Below, one piece after another: positions 62,666 through 64,000 of a stretch of 64,000 nucleotides of DNA. A program made the position numbers and the translations under genes. Source of the DNA: CAWUEZ02 sp963921355 (GTDB lineage Bacteria; Pseudomonadota; Alphaproteobacteria; Thalassobaculales; Thalassobaculaceae). The first letter of the stretch is position 1, and every line of letters begins with the position of its first letter. The stretch is from NCBI GenBank assembly GCA_963921355.3, contig OZ001190.1, positions 2,480,001-2,544,000 of the forward strand. Reading direction: 5' to 3'. The notes under the pieces are model-generated. The model had not been told where the DNA came from. It searched no databases and saw only the letters and a list, made by a program, of their open reading frames with translations.

Positions 62666-64000
62666 GTGACGGACAGGATCGCTGCCCTGACGCCGCGCGG
62701 TGCCGGCCATCAGTTCGTGATTTACGGCGATGCCTGCGCCGGCGAGTCCGGCGGCCGGCACGCTGCGACCTTCGCGGCGTTGAACACCGTCGTCCAGCGG
62801 TTGGACCCGGCGCCCGAGTTCATCGTCTTTCCCGGCGACGAGGTGATCGGTCTGACGCGCGACGAGACGGTGTTGCGCGCCCAGTGACGATACTGGTTCG
62901 AGGTCGAAATGGGTTGGCTCGACCGCGACCGCATCCCGCTCTACCACGTCACCGCCAATCACACGGTCTACGACGCGATGAGCGAACGGGTGTTTGCCGA
63001 TGTCATGGCGCACCTGCCGGCCAATGGCCCGGCCGACCAGATCGGCCTGTCGTACTGGGTCCGTCGCGGCGATCTCCTGATGGTGTTCGTGAACACCATG
63101 ACCCTGGCCCTTGGGGGCGAGGGGCATGTCGAGACCGAGTGGCTTGCCGCCACCCTGGCGGCTCAGAACGACGCCCGGGTGAAGCTGGTGGTCGGCCACC
63201 ATCCGGTGTTCCCGGTCAACGGGTTCGAGGCGCCGTTTCAGCGCGAGGTCGGACCGCCCCATGGGGCAGCGCTCTGGGACTTGCTGGTGGAGCACCGGGT
63301 CCTCGCCTATGTCTGCAGCCACATCCTGGCCTTCGACGTCCAGGTCCATCGCGGTGTGCTTCAGATCACCACGGCCGGGGCCGGGACGGCGCATCGGATG
63401 CCGGAAGGTGTGGAGTATCTGCACGCGGTGCAGGCGGTGATCGATGACGATGGGCTGCGGTACCAGGTGCTGGACGCGGATGGCCATCGGCGCGAGGGTC
63501 TCCGGTGGCCGCCGGACCTGCCACCGGTCTCCGGCTGGGCCGAACTGTCGGATGGGACCGGGGACGGAGCGCCACCGGCGCATGGACCTTTGGATGCTGC
63601 GATCCGGGCCTGGAGGGTCGTCGGCCGGACCGGCGGGTCCGCAGGCTCTCAGACTCTGATCGAGGGGAGCGGCGAGGGCGCAGCGCTCGCCCCGATCTGG
63701 GTCGGGCTGACCGGCGGCGATCAGAGGCTGACGATCGTGCGCGGGTCGGCGCCGGGGCGCAGCCCGATCATGTGGTTCGGCCCGTCGCTTGGATCCGAGC
63801 GACCCCTCGACCTGCAGATCGCCCTGCACGGCGGGATGGGGCCGGGCGGTCTGTTGTGGCGTCCCGGCGAGGATACGCCGTGGTCGTCGATGCGCGGTGC
63901 GTCGGCGACCGGGGTCGAGGGGCTTGGGCCGGTCAGGCGCTGGTCGATCGGCGAAGGCGCCGGTGGATCTGACGACCGCCCGTTTCGCGGCCAGGATCTT
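62666..64000 (+). pseudogene. Metallophosphoesterase interrupted by in-frame TGA (3' partial)
   Basis: The frame starts at GTG/ATG-like 62666 (MTDRIAALTP) and hits TGA at 62885-62887, but continues open and family-like to the window end. Metal-site pattern is complete only across the stop: GDACAG and FPGDEV before it, then VTANHTVYD, VVGHHPVFP and SHILAFDVQVH after it. A Trp codon (TGG) at this place, just before ArgTyrTrp, would restore the gene. Alternatives are a selenocysteine codon or a sequencing error. A C-terminal region of strands after residue 290 is of unknown function. Enzyme would hydrolyse phosphoesters using two metal ions. Confidence 0.75.

Noticed and set aside
62885..62924. 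Selenocysteine codon with SECIS
   Set aside because: The hairpin after the TGA is only six base pairs and the neighbouring residues suggest Trp; kept only as an alternative in the finding.
1..64000. CRISPR arrays, rRNA, tRNA, prophage or IS elements
   Set aside because: No regularly spaced repeats, no cloverleaf in the gaps, and no transposase, integrase or phage structural pattern were seen.

Overview
The window is about 65% GC, densely packed, and reads as chromosomal DNA of a free-living, respiratory alphaproteobacterium, probably of Rhodospirillales type. This rests on a eukaryotic-type NADP isocitrate dehydrogenase, PAS_5 proteins, an AtuA/AtuC pair, many acyl-CoA and 2-oxoglutarate-dioxygenase genes, TRAP transport and many 4-nt ATGA gene overlaps. 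The genus cannot be fixed from sequence alone. I saw no rRNA, tRNA, CRISPR array, phage gene or transposase.

Layout. 1-2.5 kb: end of a CoxE-like VWA protein, an NlpC/P60 peptidase and a histidine phosphatase. 2.5-7.5 kb: a palindromic intergenic element, an aminotransferase, a PAS_5 protein, a secreted RNase A-like protein directly behind icd, and a LOG-family hydrolase. 7.6-11 kb: a LysM/Ig-like surface protein followed by psd, pssA and a second CDP-alcohol phosphotransferase. 11-16 kb: an RND efflux pump with a PadR regulator and a palindrome-rich upstream region. 16-21.5 kb: a cold-shock gene with a clear terminator, then an operon of an orphan molybdenum hydroxylase large subunit, a TPP enzyme and an SDR. 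21.5-30.4 kb: a coiled-coil orphan, an SbtA-like transporter, AtuA/AtuC, a MarR-nitroreductase pair, a cupin dioxygenase, and SDR/MaoC/ADH genes. 30.5-35.5 kb: a cupredoxin, a porin, a DMT exporter, a histidine kinase broken by an in-frame TAG, and two stacked intergenic palindromes.

35.5-46 kb is a catabolic region: cyclase, NDP-forming acyl-CoA synthetase, flavin monooxygenase, Gfo/Idh/MocA oxidoreductase, gamma-glutamyltransferase, acyl-CoA dehydrogenase and AMP-forming acyl-CoA ligase. 45.9-51.8 kb carries two divergent gamma-butyrobetaine-hydroxylase-like dioxygenases and a TAXI-type TRAP transporter. This could be quaternary-amine or related acid uptake and catabolism (inference). 51.8-56 kb is a sensory module: TonB-dependent receptor, YfiR and histidine kinase. 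56-60 kb carries an MDR oxidoreductase, a 3-oxoadipyl-CoA-type thiolase and a 3-hydroxyacyl-CoA dehydrogenase, the lower end of an aromatic or acyl-CoA pathway. The window closes with an adenylate cyclase, a DMT transporter, a small membrane protein and a metallophosphoesterase interrupted by an in-frame TGA.

Four reading frames are clearly interrupted (histidine kinase TAG; dioxygenase and TRAP binding protein frameshifts; phosphoesterase TGA), and the MDR gene start may be a fifth case. All lie between 34.8 and 62.9 kb. Either the underlying assembly has errors or several accessory catabolic and sensory genes are decaying.
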